NCBI GenBank assembly: GCA_963847665.1
Contig: CAWKAO010000002.1
Location: 744,001 to 808,000 of the forward strand
Reading direction: 5' to 3'
From: CAWKAO01 sp963847665
Lineage (GTDB): Bacteria > Actinomycetota > Humimicrobiia > Humimicrobiales > Humimicrobiaceae
Length of the DNA: 64,000 nt
Part shown: one piece after another, positions 47,197 through 54,436 of the stretch
Numbering within the stretch: the stretch's first letter is position 1
Layout of the letters: each line of letters starts with the position of its first letter
The notes under the pieces: model-generated
What the model was told of the DNA's origin: nothing
Database searches by the model: none
What the model saw: the letters and a program-made list of their open reading frames with translations, nothing else
Position numbers and translations under genes: made by a program

Positions 47197-47529
47197 TTAG
47201 TTGCCTGCAATCGCATCACTGATGGTTTTTTGTTTATCTAAAAAAGAGTTCTTCAGGACTTCACTTATCAGGTCATATGCCTGTATTATTTTTAGGTCAG
47301 AGATTGAATAAAAAATATTGTTTCCTTCCCTTCTTGTGTTAACAACTCCCTTTGCTCTTAGTATAGCAAGATGCTGGGACAGGTTTGCCTGGGATATTCC
47401 GGTCTTATTTACCAGGTCTGTTACACTAAGTTCACTGTCTCTTAATGTATCAAGAATAGCCTGTCTGTTTGGATTTGAAATGGTCTTGCAGATCTCAGCG
47501 TGCAGATTGTAAAAATTCTTCTTGTCCAT
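47197..47529 (-). CDS. ArsR family winged-helix repressor
   Basis: The 110-residue protein has the ArsR/SmtB fold: ICKTISNPNRQAILDTLRDS, then the recognition helix region VTDLVNKTGISQANLSQHLAIL, then the wing GVVNTRREGNNIFYSIS. These usually release DNA on binding metal or on thiol oxidation. The ELCVC metal motif of ArsR/SmtB is missing, and only one cysteine (C15) is present, so the signal may be a persulfide, another thiol-reactive species, or a site not visible here. It is next to the CoA-disulfide reductase/rhodanese gene, and its promoter shares an element with the heliorhodopsin promoter. Confidence 0.9.
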   Translation of the reverse strand: MDKKNFYNLHAEICKTISNPNRQAILDTLRDSELSVTDLVNKTGISQANLSQHLAILRAKGVVNTRREGNNIFYSISDLKIIQAYDLISEVLKNSFLDKQKTISDAIAGN

Positions 47530-47576
47530 TAGTACCTCGATTTGGTTATTAGTTGATTATATCTACTAATTATATC

Positions 47577-47632
47577 TATATATTAATATTGTAATATATT
47601 TATAATTTATATTTTTATTGCTTCTTTGTCAA
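47577..47632 (-). promoter_or_regulatory. arsR promoter with shared putative operator
   Basis: On the minus strand TTGACA (47627-47632) is followed 17 nt later by TAAATT (47604-47609). Just downstream, at 47577-47597, is the 21-nt AT-rich element identical to the one at the heliorhodopsin promoter (core TATTACAATATTAATA). The layout suggests autorepression by the ArsR protein. The -10 is not a strong match. Confidence 0.5.
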
Positions 47633-47686
47633 TAGGGCAATTTTAAAAATAAAGTAATGATTTCAGGTAAGGTGGGAGGAAAGCAG

Positions 47687-48157
47687 TCAATCTTTCTTGT
47701 CAACCATAAAACGCAGGACATCAGCTCTTGCCACAATACCGATCACTTTACGTTCATTGTCTATTACCGGTATCCTGTTTATTCGCTCTTTTACCATTAT
47801 CGATGCAGCTTCTTCTACAGTAGTGTCTTCTTTAACTGTCCTTACTCTTCTTTTCATGATTTCTTCGACCCGGGTGTCCAGATAATCTTTAAAGTCTTTC
47901 TGGTATTTTTCAAAATTTTCTATATAGGCATAGCTTATGATCAGGGGATCAAAATATATTGGAAAAACAGGTTCGTTGTCCCGCAGGATGATGTCTGCGT
48001 CAGTTACCATGCCAATAAGCATACCCTCCTCATCCACGACAGGCAGCCCACTGACCTTGTTCTTTAGCATGATACTTGAAAGTTCGCCGATTGTTGTTTC
48101 TTTTTCTATAGTGACTACATCCTTTGTCATTATTTCTTTGACATATTTCTGGCTCAT
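47687..48157 (-). CDS. Tandem CBS-domain protein
   Basis: The 156-residue protein consists of two CBS motifs: KEIMTKDVVTIEKETTIGEL with GLPVVDEEGMLIGMVTDADI, and VEEIMKRRVRTVKEDTTVEE with RIPVIDNERKVIGIVARADV. CBS pairs bind adenosine nucleotides and act as energy sensors. A 30-residue insert carries FPIYFDPLIISYAY. It overlaps the DUF134 gene by 4 nt; an unattached pair would presumably act in trans on a partner. Confidence 0.9.
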   Translation of the reverse strand: MSQKYVKEIMTKDVVTIEKETTIGELSSIMLKNKVSGLPVVDEEGMLIGMVTDADIILRDNEPVFPIYFDPLIISYAYIENFEKYQKDFKDYLDTRVEEIMKRRVRTVKEDTTVEEAASIMVKERINRIPVIDNERKVIGIVARADVLRFMVDKKD

Positions 48158-48645
48158 CTTTGGCCTCCCTGTCCCTTTTTATGCCATCCGTAACCCATTC
48201 TATTTTTACCATGTCCGGAAATACCTGAAGAAAACCTTTCAGCAACATCCTCTACTTCCCCGCTTTCACATTTCGGGCATGCTTCTATTGCCTTCTTTTC
48301 TGATTCTTCTTCAGCATTCCAAAAACTACCGCATTTTCTGCATCTGAAACGATTCTTCAAGAAGCGATAATCTCCCCCTCCTATTCTTATAGCTTTTCCA
48401 TTTACTATTGCATCACTGATCTTAGAATGGGCGCTTTCCAGGAGCCTTGTAAAGGTCGGCCTGGAAATGTTCATCCTTTTTGATGCCTCTTCATGCTTCA
48501 AGTTTTCATGGTCGCCTAATCTCACAGCTTCATACTCATCTATTGTCAGGTTAGCAATATCAAGAAACGGTACAGGAATTCCCTGTGGTTTAAAATAAAA
48601 CGCTCCAGGAGGATAAAGGACATCTCTTTTTTTTCTAGGTTTCAT
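48154..48645 (-). CDS. DUF134 family HTH DNA-binding protein with zinc-ribbon-like tail
   Basis: The 163-residue protein starts with the DUF134 segment FYFKPQGIPVPFLDIANLTIDEYEAVRL (about residues 16-43 in outline) followed by a sigma-70 region-4-like HTH, KHEEASKRMNISRPTFTRLL. A CXXC pair in FRCRKCGSFW and another in CPKCES form a likely zinc ribbon, and the C-terminus is Gly-rich. DUF134 proteins occur with MinD-type ATPases and NifX-like proteins in anaerobes, as here, and probably regulate the cluster. Confidence 0.87.
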   Translation of the reverse strand: MKPRKKRDVLYPPGAFYFKPQGIPVPFLDIANLTIDEYEAVRLGDHENLKHEEASKRMNISRPTFTRLLESAHSKISDAIVNGKAIRIGGGDYRFLKNRFRCRKCGSFWNAEEESEKKAIEACPKCESGEVEDVAERFSSGISGHGKNRMGYGWHKKGQGGQR

Positions 48646-48666
48646 AATATTAACGCGTTATCATTA

Positions 48667-49536
48667 TCAATTATAAAGAGCAGCTTCAAGCTTGTCCCAG
48701 AGGTTTTTTATTGCTGTTGAGGAGGGGCATTCCATACAATCTATTATCAACTTTCTCTGAGACAGGAGTTTGGGTACATTTTCATCATATGGTATTTTCC
48801 CTATGACCTCAAGTCCATTAGCCAGACAAAATTTTTCTATATCAGCAGTATTATCTTCATTTATATCATATTTGTTTATGCAGACAAATGATCTGATATC
48901 AAAAAACCTGGTTACTTCATATATCTTTTTAAAGTCACTTATGGCTGATACTGTGGGTTCTGTTACGATAAGGGCATAGTCGACTCCATTTAATGAAGCG
49001 ATCACCGGGCAGCCTATACCTGGCGCACCGTCTATTATTATCAGTTCGTTTCCCTTCTGATATGCAATATCCTCTGAAAGATTCCTTATCTTGGTCACAA
49101 GCAATCCGGAATTTTCTGCTCCAGGTAGGAGCCTGGCATGTACAAAATCACAATACTTTGTTTCGGAAATAAAAAATTCACCCTGTTTTTCAGGTATCAA
49201 TTCAATGGCATCTGTTGGACAGATATATTCACAAACCCCACAGCTCTCGCATTTTAATGCATCTATTTTTATATCTGTATTTGAATCCTTTATAGCATCA
49301 AACCTGCAAAGCTCTTCACACTTGCCGCAGTTTATGCAATCACCTGTCACTTTCGCCTTTGCACCACCGACAAATTCCTTCTTTGACACGAGAACAGGCT
49401 CAAGAAGGATATGAAGGTTTGCAGCATCCACATCACAATCCACGGCGATATGATTTCTTGCAAGTTTAATAAAGCTTGATGCTACAGTAGTCTTTCCTGT
49501 GCCGCCTTTACCGCTTATTATTACTAACTTTTTCAT
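48667..49536 (-). CDS. MinD superfamily P-loop ATPase with two 4Fe-4S ferredoxin motifs, copy 1
   Basis: The 289-residue protein has the deviant Walker motif IISGKGGTGKTTV at its start and two ferredoxin motifs inserted at about 62-105, CINCGKCEELC and CESCGVCEYIC, giving two 4Fe-4S clusters. IIDGAPGIGCP is the switch segment. Such ATPases are thought to act in Fe-S or metallocofactor assembly. It is coupled by a 4-nt overlap to a second, related ATPase gene upstream. Confidence 0.92.
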   Translation of the reverse strand: MKKLVIISGKGGTGKTTVASSFIKLARNHIAVDCDVDAANLHILLEPVLVSKKEFVGGAKAKVTGDCINCGKCEELCRFDAIKDSNTDIKIDALKCESCGVCEYICPTDAIELIPEKQGEFFISETKYCDFVHARLLPGAENSGLLVTKIRNLSEDIAYQKGNELIIIDGAPGIGCPVIASLNGVDYALIVTEPTVSAISDFKKIYEVTRFFDIRSFVCINKYDINEDNTADIEKFCLANGLEVIGKIPYDENVPKLLSQRKLIIDCMECPSSTAIKNLWDKLEAALYN

Positions 49537-50383
49537 GATCTTTTCTCTTTCAAAATATTTTCAATCTCTTTTACCATACTTATCATTTGTTTCCTGATTT
49601 CTGGAAAATAGTCTATTATAGAACCACCCCTTGATATTATTCTTGCTATCTCTATGTCGTTTCTGATCCTTGTAAGTATTTTTATTTTATTTTCCTTACA
49701 GTAATCTTCTACACAGCTGTCACCTATTCCTTCTCTGTTTATTATGACTCCAAAAGACAGACCCAGATCTTTTACAACCTCGACTGATAACATAAGGTCA
49801 TTTAAACCAAAAGGTGTAGGTTCTGTTACCAGAATACAGTAATCGCTATTTCTTAACTGAAGTAACCATACTGCACGATGTACCCGGCGGGCAATCGATT
49901 ATTACAAGCTTTTCTTTTTCAATATATTTTTCAAGTTCAGTCTGGATCGTAGTTGTACGCATGCTCCCTGGTTTTAAATCTCCCATAAAGAATTCAATAT
50001 TCTTTGCTGCCGAACCTTTATGTATCTCTCCTACGGAGATATCTTCTTCTCTTACTGACCCCTCGGGCCCGACCAGTATGCAGCCTCCACATCCGTGGCA
50101 GAGTTCCGGGAAAAAATATTACATCATTGCCAACAGCTGCGATCGCATTGTAATGGCAGAACTTTGCGCACTCTGAAAAAGACACCCCTGTATCCGTCAA
50201 AAAAACCGGTTGTTTTATTGTGACTTTTTGTATGTGCCTGATATCCGGCTTAATAAAAAATCCTGCATTTGGTGCCTCGACATCAAAATCAAAAAGCTGG
50301 CAATATCCCATGCTTAGGGCGATAGCAGTTGCTACAGTAGTCTTTCCTGTGCCGCCTTTACCGCTTGCTACTGATATTATCAA
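49533..50383 (-). CDS. MinD superfamily P-loop ATPase with Fe-S motif, copy 2, interrupted by two frameshifts
   Basis: This is a paralogue of the preceding ATPase. The first frame has SVASGKGGTGKTTVA and FSECAKFCHYNAI. A middle frame carries LCHGCGGC, then the SVREEDISVGEI and IDCPPGTSC segments. A third frame holds LVTEPTPFGLNDLML and the C-terminus. Both joins need one base less: in the six-A run 50111-50116 and near 49848-49861. The repaired protein would have 282 residues, normal for the family. The start is TTG with AGGAG 6 nt upstream. Pairs of these ATPases next to NifX-like proteins are common in anaerobes. Confidence 0.85.
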
Positions 50384-50400
50384 TTTTTTCTCCTATCTTT

Positions 50401-50775
50401 TTAGAAATCCTTTTTTGTACCATAATGCGATTGTACATCAGCCTGCAATGTAAGGGTAAGCTTGCCATTCTTCAGGTCTTCTATGACATCCTTTATCACT
50501 CCGCTTACACCTGAGTAAATATTCATTCCGGCTGAATTCAATACCCTGAACGCATTTGGCCCAATGGCACCGCTTATTACAGTATCAGCACCTTTATCAA
50601 TGACAAATTGTGCGGCCTGTATACCGGCTCCACCCATAGCATTCCTGCTCTGGTTTTCAAAATATTCAAATGTATCATTTTCCGAATCGTATATCACAAA
50701 ATAAGTGCATCTGCCAAATCTTGGATCGATGTTTGCATCCAGGTCTGTTCCTGTTGAAGATAGACATATTTTCAT
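50401..50775 (-). CDS. NifB/NifX-type dinitrogenase iron-molybdenum cofactor family protein, copy 1
   Basis: The 124-residue protein belongs to the NifX/NifB C-terminal fold that binds metalloclusters. It has the DPRFGRCTYFVIYD segment, NAMGGAGIQAAQF, and the VISGAIGPNAF strand. The ATG at 50775 has AGGAGG 7 nt upstream; an in-frame start 21 nt earlier lacks this. No nitrogenase genes are nearby, so it more likely serves general Fe-S or unknown cofactor trafficking with the MinD-type ATPases. Confidence 0.88.
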   Translation of the reverse strand: MKICLSSTGTDLDANIDPRFGRCTYFVIYDSENDTFEYFENQSRNAMGGAGIQAAQFVIDKGADTVISGAIGPNAFRVLNSAGMNIYSGVSGVIKDVIEDLKNGKLTLTLQADVQSHYGTKKDF

Positions 50776-50897
50776 AATAATTCCTCCTTTTTTCATTAAA
50801 TAAGAATACTAAAAACTTTTAAGTAAAACTATTTTTTATAAAATACCATCTTCATGCTTCTATAAAGACAATAGTCTCTTTTAAAAATCACAGGATT

Positions 50898-51278
50898 TTA
50901 ATCCTTATGGTCACATTCTGTTTTATCGATCCCATAACCTTTACCTGAGCCATGATCACAATTACTCTCGGAACCCTTTAGTTCACCTTTTAAAAAAGTA
51001 TTTATGACAGTATTTATTTCGCCTTCGACTCCTAAGATATGATCTATTCCTGCACTTTCAAAAAGATCCCTGGCCCTCTGGCCCATACCGCTTGCTATGA
51101 TCATATTGACGCCTTTTCCTTTAAGAAATTCTGGTATCAACCCGGGCTCGTGACCAGGGTTATCAATCACTTCCTTACCTGTCACTTCATCGCCATCGAT
51201 CGCGGCAATTGTAAAAGAAGGGCTTCTTCCAAAGTGAGGCGCTACTTCCGTTCCGTCTGTCGGTATTGCTATTTTCAT
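50898..51278 (-). CDS. NifX-type dinitrogenase iron-molybdenum cofactor family protein, copy 2
   Basis: The 126-residue protein has the family start MKIAIPTDGTEVAPHFGRSPSF-like region (about residues 1-21 in outline), DNPGHEPGLIPEFL and IIASGMGQRARDLF. A C-terminal NCDHGSG and TECDHKD supply extra Cys/His residues that could bind metal. AAAGGA lies before the ATG at 51278. It differs clearly from copy 1 in the C-terminal tail, so the two copies may have separate cluster partners. Confidence 0.87.
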   Translation of the reverse strand: MKIAIPTDGTEVAPHFGRSPSFTIAAIDGDEVTGKEVIDNPGHEPGLIPEFLKGKGVNMIIASGMGQRARDLFESAGIDHILGVEGEINTVINTFLKGELKGSESNCDHGSGKGYGIDKTECDHKD

Positions 51279-51319
51279 AATATTCCTTTCTTTCCTTTTT
51301 GATTTCAATTATTTAGTAA

Positions 51320-52291
51320 TCAGGCATAATAATGATTTTCTCCATTATAGTGCCTGTACTTTATCTTACCTTTTTCCAGTAATATATTTACTGCTTTAAG
51401 CGCTTCATTTGCGCACATATTAAAAGAATCTTTTATCTGGACAATTGTCGAGGGTCTTACCCTTATCATTTCGATTATCGAATTATAGACATCTCCATCT
51501 GCAACAGTCTCATTTATAATAGCGTTCTTCTTTATGATGTCTGAATTTTTTCCCAGAAAAGACCCTATCCATGCTATGGTATCAGGGTCCGGTTTTTTTA
51601 CAAAATCTTCAGCAGGTATTCTTTCCGGTGTATTTATATGGATGGTATCTACCGGTCTTATCTTTTCTATTTTTTTTATGATCTTAAGATACAGATCCAA
51701 AGCCTCAGCATTATCGTTTATGCCCTTAATAAACATTATCTCTAAAAATATAGAGTTTTTATAGACTTTTAGAAAATCATATAATCCATTCATTATATCC
51801 TTAAAAACAAGCGATTCATGGGGCCGGTTTATCTTCTTAAATATATTGTTGTCAGTTGCATCCAGTGATATCTTTACGGCGTCTGCTCTGAGCAGTTCGT
51901 TCTTTACATCATCCATAAAAAGCAGGCTGCCATTAGTCAACACCAGGACTTTTTTATCTGTAGTCTTTTTTACAATATTGATCAGTTTGCCTATAGAATA
52001 ATGAAGTGTAGGTTCACCTGACCCTGAAAAAGTGATGTATTCAGGCTGATTTGGACCGCTGAGCCTTACGCGGAGCCTCTTTAAAAAAACATCGGTGTCT
52101 ATTTCTTTATAATTCTTCCTTTTAACTGCCATGGTCCTGGTCCTTCCAAGCTGGCAGTAAATACAGTCATAACTGCATATTTTATAAGGTATGATATTTA
52201 CACCCAGTGAGCTTCCGAATCTCCTTGAACTGACCGGACCATAAAACATATCACTTCCTGGTTTATTTATTTTTTTTATCTCTTTATTCAT
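51320..52291 (-). CDS. Radical SAM protein with C-terminal winged-helix region
   Basis: The protein of about 323 residues carries the radical SAM cluster motif CSYDCIYCQ (CxxxCxxC) in its first 50 residues, followed by ITFSGSGEPTLHY and the SLDATDNNIFKKINRPHE segment. The C-terminal 60 residues look like a winged helix (RPSTIVQIKDSF, ALKAVNILLEKGKIKYR). The GPVSSRRFGSSLGVN start is typical of a widespread uncharacterised class in anaerobes. The ATG at 52291 follows the metallo-beta-lactamase stop; an upstream in-frame start would overlap that gene. Confidence 0.88.
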   Translation of the reverse strand: MNKEIKKINKPGSDMFYGPVSSRRFGSSLGVNIIPYKICSYDCIYCQLGRTRTMAVKRKNYKEIDTDVFLKRLRVRLSGPNQPEYITFSGSGEPTLHYSIGKLINIVKKTTDKKVLVLTNGSLLFMDDVKNELLRADAVKISLDATDNNIFKKINRPHESLVFKDIMNGLYDFLKVYKNSIFLEIMFIKGINDNAEALDLYLKIIKKIEKIRPVDTIHINTPERIPAEDFVKKPDPDTIAWIGSFLGKNSDIIKKNAIINETVADGDVYNSIIEMIRVRPSTIVQIKDSFNMCANEALKAVNILLEKGKIKYRHYNGENHYYA

Positions 52292-52295
52292 TTTT

Positions 52296-53135
52296 CTAAA
52301 TATCAAAACAGTATTCTGTACCGACACCTGCGGTAAGGATTTTTTTATTAAAAATATTTTTTAATCTATTTGCAGCATCCAGACCGGTACAATGAGCGGG
52401 AGCCATGGATTTAAAATCAGTATTTTTGAGATGATCTACAGTCTTATCAATATATCCATCATTCTTACCGGAAAGATGGAGTCCGCCTATTATAAATTCG
52501 AATTTATTATTACCGGTGATACTTCCCGCATACTCCAGAGTATTTATAAATCCACTGTGCGAGCAACCTGTTATCAAGATATTTCCCTTTTTACCGTTAA
52601 TGATCAGAGACCCATCGTCATGAATATTGTCTTTTATATATTTATCTTCTTCTTTTTTTACAAAGGAATCTTCAACTTCTTCAAAACCTGAAACTCTTGG
52701 TATGGTACCCGAAAAATATATGTTTTTTTCTATTTCAACTGCACTGTCATAAAACTTGAATCTTGCACCCATTTCTTCATAAATCGATCTTTTCTCTGGT
52801 ATTCCTATATAGCGCATCCCAGAATCTGCATTTCTTGAATACTTGTCTTCAAAAATATCAGGGTTTGCAAAGACCTCGATCTCTTTTTTAAGATAACTCA
52901 ATATACTTAATAGTCCCCCCGTATGGTCGTAATGGCCATGGCTGATCACTATTTTTGAGACCTGATTTAGATCTATTCCAGACTTCAGACTGTTTTCCAG
53001 AAGAAGACTGCTTTGCCCTGTATCAAATAATATTAGACCCTGTGGAGTAGATATGAGCAAAGAAAGCCCGTGTTCAGCTTTAAGTCTGGGCCTGAAGACA
53101 ATATTATCGACGATTACTTTTACACTTATATCCAT
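52296..53135 (-). CDS. Metallo-beta-lactamase-fold protein (MJ0301/dihydropterin-synthase-like)
   Basis: The 279-residue protein has the metal motif HGHYDHTGG at about 66-74, preceded by ILFDTGQSSLL, with the later GCSHSGFINTLEY and IIGGLHLSG and AHCTG. That order resembles archaeal MJ0301-like enzymes that act on pterin phosphates, rather than lactamases. The actual substrate is unknown. It precedes the radical SAM gene by 4 nt and belongs to the same small operon. Confidence 0.87.
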   Translation of the reverse strand: MDISVKVIVDNIVFRPRLKAEHGLSLLISTPQGLILFDTGQSSLLLENSLKSGIDLNQVSKIVISHGHYDHTGGLLSILSYLKKEIEVFANPDIFEDKYSRNADSGMRYIGIPEKRSIYEEMGARFKFYDSAVEIEKNIYFSGTIPRVSGFEEVEDSFVKKEEDKYIKDNIHDDGSLIINGKKGNILITGCSHSGFINTLEYAGSITGNNKFEFIIGGLHLSGKNDGYIDKTVDHLKNTDFKSMAPAHCTGLDAANRLKNIFNKKILTAGVGTEYCFDI

Positions 53136-53201
53136 ATCGACCTGTATTTAAACAATGCCTTCCCTTTAACTCATTTAAAAGACGAAATCAATGATATTTG
53201 T

Positions 53202-53242
53202 ATATGTCATGCAGGTTATTTAAATAAACCTGCATGACATAT
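53202..53242. repeat. Long perfect inverted repeat between DUF5320 and metallo-beta-lactamase genes
   Basis: Two 16-nt arms, ATATGTCATGCAGGTT and its exact complement, flank a 9-nt loop that is itself AT-palindromic. It follows the DUF5320 stop on the minus strand. There is no T-run on the minus-strand side, so it may be a weak terminator, a processing hairpin or a protein site. Confidence 0.8.
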
Positions 53243-53268
53243 TTTCTAAAAACCTCTAATTATTTCAA

Positions 53269-53697
53269 TTATTTTTTAGGCTCTTTTTTGCTGGATTCTC
53301 CGATCTCAGAGATCCTTTTCTGGACCTCTTCCATCTGCGACTGAAGCATGTCCATATGATCTTTTAAGAATTCCAGCTCCTGCTCCTCATTGTACGGCGG
53401 TACACTGGCGGGTATCCCTGTGGGTATACTGGTGGTGGAGTTACCCTCACCTGTCCCCAGGCAGGCATTCCAGCCTCATACCTTGACCAGCCTGGCTGTC
53501 CTGTTGCATGAAACCAGTTCCTGTTGCCTCTTGCCCTGCCGCGTCCTCTTCCAAAAAACCCCCCTGCTCCATACATTCTGGATCTTACGCCTACAGGATT
53601 AGCATATCCTGGAACATCATATCCAGCGCAGTATCCAGCTGCTCTTCCGGTCATAGGATCCCATTCCTGCAGGTCCTGTTCCATCTCCAAATGGCAT
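53269..53697 (-). CDS. DUF5320 family protein, interrupted by two frameshifts
   Basis: From the ATG at 53697 the first frame gives MPFGDGTGPAGMG, the typical start. One surplus base near 53656-53662 shifts it into the frame with PMTGRAAGYCAGYDVPGYAN and the GFFGRGRGRARGN stretch. A missing base near 53391-53406 then leads to the C-terminal coiled coil (ELEFLKDHMDMLQSQMEEV). The repaired protein has 142 residues, normal for DUF5320. The Gly/Arg-rich middle and Tyr/Pro segments may bind nucleic acid or metal; the function is unknown. The family commonly travels with NifX and MinD-type genes. AAGGAGG lies 6 nt before the ATG. Confidence 0.82.
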
Positions 53698-53736
53698 TTT
53701 AAACCTCCTTAAAATATAATAATAAATAATTAGTAT

Positions 53737-53784
53737 TGAACTATCGTTCAGTATTATAATAATGAACTATAGTTCATTTGTCAA
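53737..53784 (-). promoter_or_regulatory. DUF5320 promoter with two palindromic operators
   Basis: On the minus strand TTGACA (53779-53784) and TATTAT (53756-53761) are 17 nt apart. The perfect palindrome AATGAACTATAGTTCATT (53761-53778) fills the spacer. A second, TGAACTATCGTTCA (53737-53750), lies just downstream of the -10. Two equal operators placed to block the polymerase imply a dimeric repressor that I cannot identify from this window. Confidence 0.7.
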
Positions 53785-53805
53785 TATTTATTTTATTTAT
53801 TTTAT

Positions 53806-54246
53806 TTATTTTTTTTGTGTTTTTGCAAAATCATTAAAACGCTTGATCCAGTCAGGGTAACCGGACGGGTCTGATTCAATAAATCTCATAAGCTGTATTA
53901 TCTTCTCCAGGGTCTCCCGGCTGATGTAATGTTCAATACCACATGCATCCTTTTCTGACACTTCTTTATCCATACCTAAAAACTGGTTTAAAAATTTGTA
54001 TACTCCCTCATGTTTTCTGTATATCTGTCTGGCTGCTTTTAATCCAGGTTCGGTAAGGTAGAGGTATCCATATTTTTCATGTTTTATCAGTTCTTTTTCC
54101 TGAAGTTTTGAGACTGCATCTACGACTGAAGGTGTTTTGACATCCAGCAGTTTCGATACTTCTTTGACCCTGACAGCTCTTTTTTTTAAGCTTATCAGGT
54201 ATATGGCTTCTATATAGTCTTCAAGACTATGGCTTAAGGGAACCAC
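53806..54246 (-). CDS. DtxR/MntR-type metal-dependent repressor
   Basis: The 146-residue protein starts with SLEDYIEAIYLI, then a winged HTH with VKEVSKLLDVKTPSVVDAVSKLQEKELI-like recognition (outline) and a wing, YGYLYLTEPGLKAA. The dimerisation domain has HEGVYKFLNQFLGM and DACGIEHYIS, where the metal-binding Cys/Glu/His residues of DtxR-type proteins fall. It lacks the SH3-like third domain, so it is of the short MntR/IdeR-like type. It overlaps the end of the FeoB-associated gene; a role in iron or manganese control of feoAB is likely. The start is GTG. Confidence 0.92.
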   Translation of the reverse strand: MVPLSHSLEDYIEAIYLISLKKRAVRVKEVSKLLDVKTPSVVDAVSKLQEKELIKHEKYGYLYLTEPGLKAARQIYRKHEGVYKFLNQFLGMDKEVSEKDACGIEHYISRETLEKIIQLMRFIESDPSGYPDWIKRFNDFAKTQKK

Positions 54247-54432
54247 TTTACTGCCCTCTCTTTCTTTGTATTTTTTTTACTGGAATTCAGCTCTTTTAAA
54301 ATAGCTTCTTTGCACTCAGAACATTCACTGCATTTTCCTTTTTTTGGAGAAAAGAAAAAATACCATACAAGAAAAGCAACTGCTCCTGCGCCCAAATACT
54401 GATATTATTATTATATCTATTATGTGGCTCAT
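54234..54432 (-). CDS. FeoB-associated Cys-rich membrane protein, interrupted by one frameshift
   Basis: A short gene sits between feoB and dtxR. From ATG at 54432, SHIIDIIIISV is followed, after removal of one surplus base in the AAA at 54394-54396, by a transmembrane helix (LGAGAVAFLVWYFFF). A charged cysteine-rich tail, KGKCSECSECKEAILKEL, then runs to the stop at 54234. The CxxCxxC-bearing tail next to feoB is the hallmark of PF12669-type FeoB-associated proteins, thought to assist ferrous iron delivery. The repaired length is 65 residues, normal for the family. Confidence 0.78.
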
Positions 54433-54436
54433 ATTA

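Noticed and set aside
49533..49793. A separate small gene at the C-terminal end of the second Fe-S ATPase
   Set aside because: The frame continues upstream into VTEPTPFGLNDL of the same ATPase fold; it is the third segment of a broken gene.
50401..51278. Nitrogen-fixation genes
   Set aside because: The NifX-like proteins are stand-alone family members. No nifHDK or nifB is present, and such proteins are widespread in non-fixing anaerobes.
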